The translations under genes and the position numbers were made by a program. Shown here piece by piece: positions 1 through 8,615 of a stretch of DNA of 64,000 bases. Position 1 is the stretch's first letter, and each line of letters opens with the position of its first letter. The stretch lies in assembly GCA_035464675.1 (NCBI GenBank), contig DATHSA010000054.1, forward strand, positions 1 to 64,000, given 5' to 3'. This stretch comes from JAUYIV01 sp035464675 (GTDB taxonomy: Bacteria; Actinomycetota; Acidimicrobiia; Spongiisociales; UBA11373). The notes beneath the pieces are model-generated. The model saw nothing but the letters and a program-made list of their open reading frames with translations, was not told the origin of the DNA and made no database searches.

Positions 1-381
1 GAGCGCATCGCCGAGGCGCGTTCCCACGGCGACATCCGCGAGAACGCCGACTACGAGGCCGCCAAGGACGAGCAGGGCCTGATGGAGGCTCGAATCCGCA
101 AGATCCAGGCCATCCTCGACAGGGCCGAGGTGCGGGAGGTGGTTGCCGGCGACACGGTCGAGCCGGGTGCCGTGGTCACGGTCCGGCGCTCCGACGGCGG
201 CGAGATGGAGGTGTTCGTCGCCAACCAGGAGAACAAGGTGCCTGGCTACATCCTGGCCTCACCCTCGAGCCCCCTCGGTGCCGCGCTCCTGGGCAACTCG
301 GTCGGCGACAAGGTCTCCTACCAGGCCCCCAAGGGCACATTCACCGTGGAGATCGTCGCCATCAACCCCTTCGAGGGTTAG
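1..381 (+). CDS. greA: Transcription elongation factor GreA, C-terminal part
   Basis: The reading frame is open from base 1 and encodes the last 126 residues; the start lies left of the window. The visible part begins inside the N-terminal coiled-coil hairpin (ERIAEARSHGDIRENADYEA is a GreA hallmark) and continues into the FKBP-like C-terminal domain, ending VEIVAINPFEG. GreA binds the secondary channel of RNA polymerase and stimulates cleavage of backtracked transcripts. It converges with holA, with 59 bases between the two stop codons and no clear terminator hairpin in that gap. Family assignment is secure; only the 5' end is missing. Confidence 0.95.
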   Translation, partial: ERIAEARSHGDIRENADYEAAKDEQGLMEARIRKIQAILDRAEVREVVAGDTVEPGAVVTVRRSDGGEMEVFVANQENKVPGYILASPSSPLGAALLGNSVGDKVSYQAPKGTFTVEIVAINPFEG

Positions 382-440
382 GGAACCAAGCGACGGCGAG
401 CTGCACGCCGCGAGACTCCGTTCCCGCTTGCGGCTTGTCG

Positions 441-1433
441 TCACCGCCCCCGGCCGCGATACCACCGCGACAGGGCCACCGTGAGCCGTTCCAGCATCAC
501 CCTGTGGGTCGCCTCCGGCTCGGTCTTGAGGACGATGTCGGCCCGGGCGACCGCATCGAGGGCCCGGCGAAGATCGTCGTCGGAGCTGGCATTGCGGGCC
601 TGCCATGCCTTCCTCACCGGGTAGTGGTCGGCGCTCGCGCCGGTCCATCCGGCGAACTCGTCGATCGTCGACGCCGCCGCCGCGAGTGACCTGCGCCTCA
701 GATCGGACTCCACGAAGGCGAGGAGCTGGAGCGGATGACCGTGAGTGAGGAAGTCGGCCAGCCGACGCAGTGCCTCCCCGGTCTCGCCGGCTGCCAGCGC
801 GTCGGCGTAGTGCCACATGGGCTCGTCCGGCCGGTTGCGAAAACGAGAGGCGATGTCGGCCGCCGTTATCGGGCCCTCGACTGCCGCCAATTGGTCCAGG
901 GCCCGTCCGATGGCGGCGACATCCGTCCCGAATCGCTGCAGCAGTGCCTCGGCTGCGTCCGGGCCGAGGCGGATCCGGCGATCTCGTGCCGCCTGTCCGA
1001 GCCACTGTCCTGCGTCGCGCTCCCGCATCTTCTTCACGGGATGCGTCTCCCCCTCGGCCTTGATCACCTTGGACAGTGCCGACGGCAGAGCCCCTTGCGA
1101 CGCGAACACGACGACCGACGACCCCTCCACCAGCCCCGACGCCAGGCTCGCAATGACGTCGGCCTCGGCGACTTGAAGGTTCTGCGTGTCGACGACGAGA
1201 ACGCCGCGGAGGCCGCCGAAGAGCGATCCGCTCTGGAGGGCCGGAACGATGCGATCGACCTCGGGGCGAAGTGTGCCGTCACCCTCCTCTCCGGCGCCGC
1301 GTCCCGGCACGTCGAACCGGTCGACCCCATCGGCGCCGGCCTGCTCGATGAGGCGACGGGCCCGGTCGAGGATCTCCTGGCGTTCTCCCGGACCGGCATC
1401 GCGGGGACCGGTGACTGCATGGAGGGGCTTCAC
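441..1433 (-). CDS. holA: DNA polymerase III, delta subunit (clamp loader)
   Basis: A 330-residue protein of typical HolA length. Delta is the wrench subunit that opens the beta sliding clamp; it has the AAA+ fold but no functional Walker A, and none is visible here. Recognisable stretches include LRGVLVVDTQNLQ in the first domain and the C-terminal collar-type helices around FLTHGHPLQLLAFVESDLRR. The GTG start at 1433 overlaps the comEC stop as GTGA, so translation is probably coupled. The frame stays open much further upstream inside comEC, but that extension is a shadow. The order comEA-comEC-holA is common in actinobacteria. Confidence 0.9.
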   Translation of the reverse strand: MKPLHAVTGPRDAGPGERQEILDRARRLIEQAGADGVDRFDVPGRGAGEEGDGTLRPEVDRIVPALQSGSLFGGLRGVLVVDTQNLQVAEADVIASLASGLVEGSSVVVFASQGALPSALSKVIKAEGETHPVKKMRERDAGQWLGQAARDRRIRLGPDAAEALLQRFGTDVAAIGRALDQLAAVEGPITAADIASRFRNRPDEPMWHYADALAAGETGEALRRLADFLTHGHPLQLLAFVESDLRRRSLAAAASTIDEFAGWTGASADHYPVRKAWQARNASSDDDLRRALDAVARADIVLKTEPEATHRVMLERLTVALSRWYRGRGR

Positions 1434-3583
1434 GGCGCCGACGGTAGTGCCGCGACCCGGTCGAGGCGCACGACGACCGATCCGTCCCGGTCGGTGCGAT
1501 GCACGATCGCCCCGGCCGCCTCCAGGGCGGCGATCACGAGATCCGAAGGGTGCCCGAAGTCGTTCGTCCCGACGCTGATCACTGCGACGAGCGGTGCCGA
1601 CTCCCGGAGCCACTCGAGGTCCGAGGTCACCGCACCCTGATGCGGCACCTTCAGGACATCGGCACGCAGCGGGCCGAGCTCTCTCTGCGCGACCGCCTCG
1701 ATGTCGCCGCTGAACACGATCGAAGCCCCTGCAGCCTCGACTCGAAGGACGAGAGAGCCGTCGTTCGGCGAGACATAGCGGCGGAGCGGCGCCAGGACCT
1801 CGATGGAGAACGCGCCGACGGTCGCGCGGGTTCCCACGGCGGGACTCTCCACCAGCGCCCCCGACGCCGCCAGCTCGGCGACCACGGCGTCCAGCACCGA
1901 GCCCTCCCCCAGCTGTGGCGGGTGCCACACGCGGCCGACACGGGTCGCGGATGCGATCCCCTGCAGACCGCCGGCGTGGTCCGCATGACGGTGGGATATG
2001 ACGAGAAGATCGATCCGGCGGATCGATCGGTCGCGAAGGTGTTCTCGCAACACCGCGGGGTCGGGTCCCCCATCGATGAGCACCGTTTCACCGGAGGGAC
2101 CCAGGAGGAGCGCGGCATCGCCCTGACCGACGTCGAGGAACACCGCCGTCGGCACCGACGGCGGACCCGACGGGATGAGCGACGCCAGGACCACCAGAAC
2201 CCCCGCAACCGCGGCGACGGGACGCATCGGCCGGAGCCGCAGGGCGGCCAGGGCGCCGAGGCCGAGCACGAGGACTCCTCCGGTTGTCAGCTGCGGGAGC
2301 CCGGCAGCACCGCGGGCGATGGCGAGAACGACACCCGCCAGCCGCAGGCCTGCGTCGACGAGGAGCCCGAGGTGCGTGACCGCCCCGAGGCCTCCGATCG
2401 ATGTGGCGAGTGCGACCACCGGTGCCGCGACCAGGTTCGTGGCTGGAGCCAGGAGCGGAACGGTTCCAAAGTGATGGAGCAGCAGCGGAGCGACCGCGGC
2501 CTGGGCGGCAAGGGTTGCCCGCAGCGTCGTCCAGATCCATCGTGGCCGGCGATCGGCGCCAACCGCGGCGGATGCGAGGATCCCGGCGGTGGCGGCGACC
2601 GAGAGCTGAAAGCCCACGTCCGCGACGACGCCCGCGTCGAGAACGACCAGGACCGCGACCGCGACCCCCAACGCCGTCCAAGGCCGGACCGGAAAGCCCG
2701 CAACCCGCCCGACGAGCACGATCCCCGCCATCCCCGCGGCGCGGACCACCGACGGTTCCCATCGGGTGACCACGACGAATACCGCCAGTCCGATGAGCCC
2801 CAGCAGGGCACGGCCGCGAGGGCCCCGGCCCAGTGGTGCGGTGACCAGCCACCAGGCGAGAAGGAACAGCGCGACATTGCTCCCGGACACCGCCACGAAG
2901 TGACTCAGGCCGGCGAGCCTCAGGGCCTCGACATCGGGGGCGGGGAGGCGCCGGACGTCGCCGATCAGGAATCCCGAGAGCAGGGCCCCTTCGGGCCGGG
3001 TGGCGGCCCGGTCCAGCCCACCGAGCACCCGGGTCCGAAGGCGGTTCCCGATCCGGAACACGACACTCGACGACGCCCCCAGTCGATCGACCGTGTGAGC
3101 CTCGATCACCCCGCCAATCGACCCCGCGCGCACTCGGAATGCGGCAGGTCGGCCCGATCCCACGACCAGCGCCGGCTCTCCGGCTGCTAGGTCGTTCGGG
3201 ATCGGCCCGCGCACCAGCAACCGGGCCATATCCGACGCCTGGGCCCACTCCGCACCGTCGAGGACCCGAACCGGCTCGAACACAAACCAGGGATCGTCGA
3301 GCGGTCCTGATGGGTCTGAGGCCGCGGTCCCCAGGAGCGTGACCGGGCCCGACTCGAGCGGGGTTCCCACATCGCCGTGGGCCCGCGTCCCGGCGACGCC
3401 GCCGATCACCATGAGGATGGCGGCGGCGGCGACGCGGCGGTCACGCCGTGCCGTCGCCGCGATCGCGGCGGCCGCCGCGATCACGAGGGTCGTTCGCGCG
3501 GGCAGCACCGCCCCCACCCAGATGACGATTGCCGCGCCCGCCGCCAGGGCGTCGATGCCCGACGGCCACCAGGCCTGCCTCAG
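1430..3583 (-). CDS. comEC: ComEC/Rec2 DNA-uptake channel with metallo-beta-lactamase domain
   Basis: Polytopic membrane protein expected to carry single-stranded DNA across the membrane. The middle holds the competence domain (for example LSHFVAVSGSNVALFLLAWW), and the last 230 or so residues are a metallo-beta-lactamase-like domain with DVGQGDAALLLG and the metal motif HRHADHAGG. The first canonical start is GTG at 3517, but the frame is open and hydrophobic further upstream (QAWWPSGIDALAAGAAIVIW) with no ATG, GTG or TTG. A CTG at 3583 overlaps the comEA stop as CTGA, the same geometry as the neighbouring GTGA and ATGA junctions, and is taken here as the start (717 residues). The start codon is inference; the family is certain. 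Confidence 0.88.
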   Translation of the reverse strand: MRQAWWPSGIDALAAGAAIVIWVGAVLPARTTLVIAAAAAIAATARRDRRVAAAAILMVIGGVAGTRAHGDVGTPLESGPVTLLGTAASDPSGPLDDPWFVFEPVRVLDGAEWAQASDMARLLVRGPIPNDLAAGEPALVVGSGRPAAFRVRAGSIGGVIEAHTVDRLGASSSVVFRIGNRLRTRVLGGLDRAATRPEGALLSGFLIGDVRRLPAPDVEALRLAGLSHFVAVSGSNVALFLLAWWLVTAPLGRGPRGRALLGLIGLAVFVVVTRWEPSVVRAAGMAGIVLVGRVAGFPVRPWTALGVAVAVLVVLDAGVVADVGFQLSVAATAGILASAAVGADRRPRWIWTTLRATLAAQAAVAPLLLHHFGTVPLLAPATNLVAAPVVALATSIGGLGAVTHLGLLVDAGLRLAGVVLAIARGAAGLPQLTTGGVLVLGLGALAALRLRPMRPVAAVAGVLVVLASLIPSGPPSVPTAVFLDVGQGDAALLLGPSGETVLIDGGPDPAVLREHLRDRSIRRIDLLVISHRHADHAGGLQGIASATRVGRVWHPPQLGEGSVLDAVVAELAASGALVESPAVGTRATVGAFSIEVLAPLRRYVSPNDGSLVLRVEAAGASIVFSGDIEAVAQRELGPLRADVLKVPHQGAVTSDLEWLRESAPLVAVISVGTNDFGHPSDLVIAALEAAGAIVHRTDRDGSVVVRLDRVAALPSAP

Positions 3584-4113
3584 GGCACCAGCACCATGTC
3601 CCGCAGCGCCGCCAGCTTCGCCTCGCCGATGCCGGGGACCTCCAGCAGATCCTCTACCACCGTGAAGGGCCCGTTCCGCTCGCGATGCTCGACGATCCGC
3701 TGCGCGAGGACCTGCCCGACACCCGGGAGCCCCTCCAGTGCCGCGGCGCCGGCGGTGTTGATCGGGATCCGGCCGTCACCCGGTGACCCCGCCCACGACC
3801 CGGTCTCCTCCCGGGGAACGACCAGCTGCTGGCCGTCGGACAGCGGCGCAGCCAGGTTGAGCGAGGTCAGAACAGCGTCGTCTTTCGCCCCTCCCGCAGC
3901 GAGGATCGCGTCGGCGACGCGGGCCCCGGCCGGGAGCATGACAAGGCCCGGTTCGGCCACCGCTCCGGACACGTGAACCGTGATCGGTGCCTCAGCAGGC
4001 CGCGACGCCACCACCTCCAGTCGGGGTGTGCCCGCATCGGCCGAGGGCCACAGAAGTAGAGCCACCCCGGCGACGGAGGCCACCGTGGCGGCGGCAATCC
4101 AGGTTCGTTCCAC
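3580..4113 (-). CDS. comEA: ComEA-type DNA-binding competence protein
   Basis: A 177-residue membrane-anchored protein: an N-terminal hydrophobic segment (about residues 6-24), an SLBB domain (about 42-100, ITVHVSGAVAEPGLV to LVVP) and a C-terminal helix-hairpin-helix pair (about 115-177, INTAGAAALEGLPGVGQVLA and LLEVPGIGEAKLAALRDM). In the family the HhH domain binds double-stranded DNA outside the membrane and passes it to ComEC, whose gene follows immediately. The start is GTG at 4113. With comEC here and comF at 62.9 kb the organism holds at least three competence genes, though no pilus genes are in the window. Confidence 0.92.
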   Translation of the reverse strand: MERTWIAAATVASVAGVALLLWPSADAGTPRLEVVASRPAEAPITVHVSGAVAEPGLVMLPAGARVADAILAAGGAKDDAVLTSLNLAAPLSDGQQLVVPREETGSWAGSPGDGRIPINTAGAAALEGLPGVGQVLAQRIVEHRERNGPFTVVEDLLEVPGIGEAKLAALRDMVLVP

Positions 4114-4181
4114 CCGGGCCGTTCTATCAGGCAGCGGTGACAGATTGAAGTAGGCCGTTCACCGTTTGCCCCTCCCCCAGT

Positions 4182-4874
4182 TCACAGGAAGAGCACGGCC
4201 ACCACTGTGACGAGGTTGAACCCGGCGTGGAGGGCGATGGCGCGTCCCAGGCGTCCCGTGCGAACGGCGGCGTATCCGAGAACCAGACCCAGGGCGAAGA
4301 AGAGCGGAAGGGCGAGAAGCAGGTTGGGGTCGAGGAGATGCACCACGGCAAACGCCCCTGCCGATCCGACGATCGCCGGCCGCGGTCCATAACGTGCCTG
4401 GAGTCCACGCAGCATCACGCCCCGGAACACCAGCTCTTCGGATACCGGGGCGAGCACCACGAGCGACATGATGACGACGAACTGGTCGAGCCCGCCGGCG
4501 GCGAGTCGCGCCTCGGCCACCGCCTCCTGCGACGGCAGTTCCGCACCGAAGAACTCGATCAGAAGGGCGAGGGCAAAGCTCATCCCGATCTGAAGCCCGA
4601 CGCCCTCGAACACTCCCCGCAGGTCACGGGGGGCGAAGTCGGCATGGAGCGCCTCCCTCCAGTGCGTTCGACTACGGCCGAGGACTGCCAGCCCGACGAA
4701 CACCCCGATCGCCTGAAAGGTGGCAACGACGCCGAACAGGTCGAAGACGCTGAGTTCCTCACCGATCAACGGCGTGGCGGCAGCTGCTCCGCCGACCCAC
4801 CACAGCATCAGGTACAGGGCGTCGACCGGTCGCCATGGTCGCCGATCAACCCGCCAGTCGGCCGGCAACGTCAC
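4182..4874 (-). CDS. CPBP family intramembrane metalloprotease
   Basis: A 230-residue membrane protein with about seven hydrophobic segments. It carries the CPBP (Abi/CAAX-protease-like) motifs: EELVFRGVMLRG (EExxxR), then FAVVHLL and a final HAGFN whose histidine is expected to be a metal ligand. Members cleave within membranes or act in prenyl-protein maturation and bacteriocin immunity; the substrate here is unknown. The GTG start at 4874 overlaps the end of the upstream HExxH gene by 29 bases, so the start is less certain than the family; further in-frame starts upstream lie in that gene and are disfavoured. Confidence 0.85.
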   Translation of the reverse strand: MTLPADWRVDRRPWRPVDALYLMLWWVGGAAAATPLIGEELSVFDLFGVVATFQAIGVFVGLAVLGRSRTHWREALHADFAPRDLRGVFEGVGLQIGMSFALALLIEFFGAELPSQEAVAEARLAAGGLDQFVVIMSLVVLAPVSEELVFRGVMLRGLQARYGPRPAIVGSAGAFAVVHLLDPNLLLALPLFFALGLVLGYAAVRTGRLGRAIALHAGFNLVTVVAVLFL

Positions 4875-5247
4875 GCGCCTCCACCTCCAACCCGATGCTC
4901 CGGTAGGCCTCGTGGTGACGCATGCCCCTCCTTCTGCCGCGCAGATAGTCGCCGAGATAGGCGCGTGCCCACCCGAGGGGTCCCAGGCGCCGCCACTGAT
5001 CGAGGTGGGCCAGCTCATGCACGACGAGCGGGCCGAGCTCGTCCAGCGGCGAGTCGAGGCGGTCGGGGTGGAGGTAGATGCCCCAGGGCATCGCCACTGC
5101 GGTTATCCCCTTCGCCCAGAAGATGCGGAACCACCGCGATGCCGCCCAGACGGGGACACGCGACGGGTCGATCCTTGGCAGCACGTCCGCGAGGAGGTCC
5201 CGATCCATCCCGGCTGCATCCACCGCCTCGGCGGCGGAGAACCTCAT
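4846..5247 (-). CDS. Small HExxH putative zinc metallopeptidase
   Basis: A 133-residue soluble protein with the metal-binding motif HELAH inside VVHELAHLDQWRRLG, the pattern used by zincin-type peptidases, followed by RRGMRHHEAYRSIGLEVEAR, where a glutamate or histidine could be the third ligand. There is no signal peptide or membrane segment. Its ATG overlaps the leuS stop as ATGA, so it is co-translated with leucyl-tRNA synthetase and followed by the CPBP protease gene. I do not recognise a characterised family; the peptidase call rests on the motif alone. Confidence 0.7.
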   Translation of the reverse strand: MRFSAAEAVDAAGMDRDLLADVLPRIDPSRVPVWAASRWFRIFWAKGITAVAMPWGIYLHPDRLDSPLDELGPLVVHELAHLDQWRRLGPLGWARAYLGDYLRGRRRGMRHHEAYRSIGLEVEARDVAGRLAG

Positions 5248-7982
5248 GGCACCACGTTGACGAGATTGGGCGGCCGCACGATGACTCGCGACGGCTCGGC
5301 CCCTTCGAGGATCTCCCGGACCCGCTCGGACCCGAGCGCGAGACCGCGAGCGGTCTCCTCGTCGACATCAGCTGGCACTTCGATGCGATCCCGAACCTTG
5401 CCGCCCACCTGAACGACGAGGGTCACCGTGTGCTCGCGCGCCAGTTCCTCGTCGTACTCCGGCCACGAGACACCGGAGATCGACGGCTCGTTTCCGAGGC
5501 GCTCCCACAGCTCCTCGGCCACGTGGGGGGCCAACGGCGCAAGGATCCGCACGAAGGCCTCCGATACCACCCGGGGCACCGTCTCCAGGGGAACCAGGGC
5601 GTTGTTGAGTTCGAACAGCCGGGCCACCGCCGTGTTGAACCGGAGGTGACTCATGTCCTCCGTCACCTGCCGGATCGTGCGATGGAGCAGCCGCATCAGC
5701 TCTTCATCGGGCTCGGTGTCGTCGACCAGGAGCGCACCGGTGTCCGGGTCCACGTGGTTGCGCCACAGCCGCTGGAGGAACCGCTCCACCCCAACCACGT
5801 CCCTGATCGTCCATGGCTTCGAGGCATCGAGCGGTCCCATGAACATCTCATAGAGGCGAAGGGTGTCGGCGCCGTATCGGGAGATGAACTCGTCGGGCGT
5901 GATCGAGTTCTTCTTGGACTTGCCCATGCTCCCGGTGCGACGCTCCACCTCCATGCCCTCGTAGAGGAAGATGCCGTCGTGCTCCTCGACCTTCTCGGCG
6001 GGCACGTAGATGCCCCGATCGTCCACGAATGCGTCCGCAAGGATGTAGCCCTGGTTGAAGAGCCTCCCGAAGGGCTCGGGCGTCGACACGAACCCGAGAT
6101 CGAACAGCACCTTGTGCCAGAAGCGGGCGTAGAGAAGGTGCAGGACGGCGTGCTCCACCCCGCCGACATAGAGATCCACGCCCCCCTCCCCCATCCAGTA
6201 CCGCTCCGCGTCCTCACCAACGAAACGGTCCTCGTTGTTCGGGTCGGCGAAGCGCAGGTAGTACCAGCATGACCCGGCCCACTGCGGCATCGTGTTCAAT
6301 TCCCGCTCGTACCGGACCCCATCGACGACCACCGAACGCCACTCCTCGTCGGCGCGGCCCAAAGCCGGCACGGGTTCGGACTGCTCGTCCTGCCCGGTGT
6401 CGGGACGGAAGTCCTCCACCTCGGGAAGCAGCACGGGGAGATCCGACGCGTCGACGGCGCGCAGCTCGCCATCGGGCCCGTGGAGGATCGGAATCGGCTC
6501 GCCCCAGTACCGCTGTCGGCTGAACAGCCAGTCGTGGAGCTTGTAGGTGATGGCGGCCGTCCCGAGCCCCTCGGACTCCAGCCACTCGGTGATCTTCGCC
6601 TTGGCGTCGGCGACGCTCAACCCGTCGAGAAACCCGCTGTTGATCGCCGGCCCGTCCTCCAGGTACGCCTTCCCTTCGAAACCCTCCGGCGGCTGGACGG
6701 TGCGGACGATCGGAAGATCGAACAGCTCCGCAAATTCCCAGTCGCGCTCGTCCTGGCCGGGGACGCCCATGATCGCACCGGTGCCGTATGCCAGGAGCAC
6801 ATAGTCGGCGATGAATATCGGGATCGGCTCACCGGTGGCGGGGTTCACACAGAACGACCCGGTGAAGACGCCGGTCTTCTCCCGGCTGTCTGCCTGACGG
6901 TCCAGCTCGGTGCGCTCGAGTGCCTCCTCGACGTATTCGGATACCGCGTCTCGGGGAGAACCGGCTCCGCCGGTCCATGCAGGCCGGGACCCCTCCGGCC
7001 ACTCGTCGGCGATCAAGCCCTGGACCAGCGGGTGCTCGGGGGCCAGCACCATGTAGGTCGCCCCAAAGATGGTGTCCGGCCGAGTGGTGAAGACCCTCAC
7101 GACTTGGTCCGATCCGGCGACGGGGAATTCGATCCAGGCACCCTCGCTGCGGCCGATCCAGTTGCGCTGCATGACCTTGACCGATTCGGGCCATTCGACC
7201 AGGTCGAGGTCGTCGATCAGGCGATCGGCATAGGCCGTGATGCGCAGCATCCACTGGCGCAGCGGGCGCCGGAACACCGGATGGTCACCGCGCTCGCTCT
7301 TGCCGTCGCGGGTGACCTCCTCGTTGGCCAGGACGGTGCCCAGCGCCGGGCACCAGTTGACCACCACGTCGTCGATGTAGGCGAGGCGTCTCCCATCGAT
7401 GTGACGCCGGCGCGCCACCTCATCGAGGTCGCCCCACGCCACACCGTCGACGAGGCGCTCTCCCGACTCCAACTCCGCCATGAGATCGCCGATCGGACGG
7501 GCCCGGTTCGCTTCATCGTCGAACCAGGAGTCGAAGAGCCGCAGAAAGATCCACTGGGTCCACCGGTAGTACCCGACGTCGGTGGTCGAGAACTTGCGGC
7601 TCCAGTCGTAGGAGAGGCCGATCGACCTCAACTGCTGTTCGTAACGCGCCTCGTTCCGCTCGGTCGTCACCCGGGGATGGATCCCTGTCTCGACGGCGTA
7701 TTGCTCGGCAGGAAGGCCAAAGGAGTCGAACCCCATCGGATGGAGCACGTTGTATCCCCGCATCCGCTGGTACCGGGTGAAGATGTCGGTGCCGATGTAA
7801 CCGATCGGGTGCCCGACGTGAAGCCCCTCACCCGACGGGTACGGGAACATGTCCAGCACGTACATCTTCGGCCGGGACGCGTCGAACCCTGGATCGCCTG
7901 GATTTCCGGCGCGGAAGGTCCCGTGGCGGTCCCAGTACTCCTGCCACTTCCGCTCGATCTCGAGATGGTCGTACGCGGTCAT
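5244..7982 (-). CDS. leuS: Leucyl-tRNA synthetase
   Basis: A full-length 912-residue class I synthetase that charges tRNA-Leu. The HIGH box is seen as HVGHPIGYIG near residue 57, the CP1 editing domain has the threonine-rich motif FTTRPDTIFGATYMV, and the second catalytic loop reads MGKSKKNSITPDEF, a KMSKS variant. The anticodon-binding and C-terminal domains follow, ending VIVRPPNLVNVVP. The start is ATG at 7982. A very stable hairpin (8015-8062) lies just upstream, between leuS and the small membrane-protein gene, and may end that gene's transcript or sit in the leuS leader. Confidence 0.97.
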   Translation of the reverse strand: MTAYDHLEIERKWQEYWDRHGTFRAGNPGDPGFDASRPKMYVLDMFPYPSGEGLHVGHPIGYIGTDIFTRYQRMRGYNVLHPMGFDSFGLPAEQYAVETGIHPRVTTERNEARYEQQLRSIGLSYDWSRKFSTTDVGYYRWTQWIFLRLFDSWFDDEANRARPIGDLMAELESGERLVDGVAWGDLDEVARRRHIDGRRLAYIDDVVVNWCPALGTVLANEEVTRDGKSERGDHPVFRRPLRQWMLRITAYADRLIDDLDLVEWPESVKVMQRNWIGRSEGAWIEFPVAGSDQVVRVFTTRPDTIFGATYMVLAPEHPLVQGLIADEWPEGSRPAWTGGAGSPRDAVSEYVEEALERTELDRQADSREKTGVFTGSFCVNPATGEPIPIFIADYVLLAYGTGAIMGVPGQDERDWEFAELFDLPIVRTVQPPEGFEGKAYLEDGPAINSGFLDGLSVADAKAKITEWLESEGLGTAAITYKLHDWLFSRQRYWGEPIPILHGPDGELRAVDASDLPVLLPEVEDFRPDTGQDEQSEPVPALGRADEEWRSVVVDGVRYERELNTMPQWAGSCWYYLRFADPNNEDRFVGEDAERYWMGEGGVDLYVGGVEHAVLHLLYARFWHKVLFDLGFVSTPEPFGRLFNQGYILADAFVDDRGIYVPAEKVEEHDGIFLYEGMEVERRTGSMGKSKKNSITPDEFISRYGADTLRLYEMFMGPLDASKPWTIRDVVGVERFLQRLWRNHVDPDTGALLVDDTEPDEELMRLLHRTIRQVTEDMSHLRFNTAVARLFELNNALVPLETVPRVVSEAFVRILAPLAPHVAEELWERLGNEPSISGVSWPEYDEELAREHTVTLVVQVGGKVRDRIEVPADVDEETARGLALGSERVREILEGAEPSRVIVRPPNLVNVVP

Positions 7983-8014
7983 CGCTCGTCCCCCGAGGAA
8001 GCCGGAGGATAGGC

Positions 8015-8062
8015 CGCACGCGGGTGGTGCCCGGTGCGGAACCGGGCACCACCCGCAGTGCG
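8015..8062 (-). terminator. Long GC-rich hairpin between small membrane-protein gene and leuS
   Basis: The 16-base arm at 8020-8035 (GCGGGTGGTGCCCGGT) pairs perfectly with 8041-8056 around the loop GCGGA. Five more pairs (CGCAC with GTGCG) extend it with one bulged A. It lies 12 bases downstream of the stop of the gene at 8075-8299 and 32 bases upstream of the leuS start. No T-run follows on the minus strand, so it would be a U-less terminator as reported for GC-rich actinobacteria, or a leader structure for leuS. No T-box features are visible. Confidence 0.55.
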
Positions 8063-8074
8063 CGGGGATCGGCG

Positions 8075-8299
8075 CTACTGCTGCTCTTGGATCGTGGGGG
8101 TCGGTCCCAGAGGCTCGGAGTCGGAGCCACCCGATGCGAGCACGACGGCCAGCACGATCGCCGAGACGACGACGGCCACGAGCAGGAGGGCCTGCACGAG
8201 ACCTCGGACGCCCGCGCTCTCGCGGACCTGGCCGGTGTGCTCCGGCGCGCGCTGGTCCTCGCGGCGGGTGTCGGTTGTCGGCGTGACGAACGGAAGCAT
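8075..8299 (-). CDS. Small single-pass membrane protein, unknown function
   Basis: A 74-residue protein with a charged N-terminus, one membrane helix (about residues 34-56, LVQALLLVAVVVSAIVLAVVLA) and a short Ser/Pro/Gln-rich tail ending IQEQQ. The ATG at 8299 is chosen because a strong ribosome binding site, AAAGGAGG, sits seven bases upstream; the frame is open further but would run into the tRNA-Ala gene. I do not recognise the family. Confidence 0.7.
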   Translation of the reverse strand: MLPFVTPTTDTRREDQRAPEHTGQVRESAGVRGLVQALLLVAVVVSAIVLAVVLASGGSDSEPLGPTPTIQEQQ

Positions 8300-8401
8300 G
8301 GCGTTCCCTCCTTTCGACCGGCGTGATCTACCCGCCATGCGACGCCTCAAAACCTGGTCCGGGCCGGGGACCTGATGGCCGCTGATAGAATCGCCGCTCC
8401 C

Positions 8402-8474
<73 letters not shown>

Positions 8475-8615
8475 CCCTGCTGATTCCAGGCCGCACGTCG
8501 CCACCTCCGGCGGCGAACAGACGCCGGTAGCCCTCGCGGTCCCGCGCTGAGATCGCGAAATATGCCCCTCCAGGCGATACCCTCTGTCGACAGCCGTCTG
8601 TGGGAGGCGAATCCA

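Noticed and set aside
1499..3190. 563-codon plus-strand open frame opposite comEC
   Set aside because: It is the complement of a certain ComEC gene in GC-rich DNA; its product is Arg/Asp/Gly-rich with no domain or start signal.
4227..6272. 681-codon plus-strand open frame opposite the CPBP, HExxH and leuS genes
   Set aside because: It crosses three well-supported opposite-strand genes and lacks any recognisable motif; a codon-bias shadow.
7983..8074. T-box riboswitch ahead of leuS
   Set aside because: A strong hairpin is present, but there is no T-box sequence, specifier loop or antiterminator arrangement.
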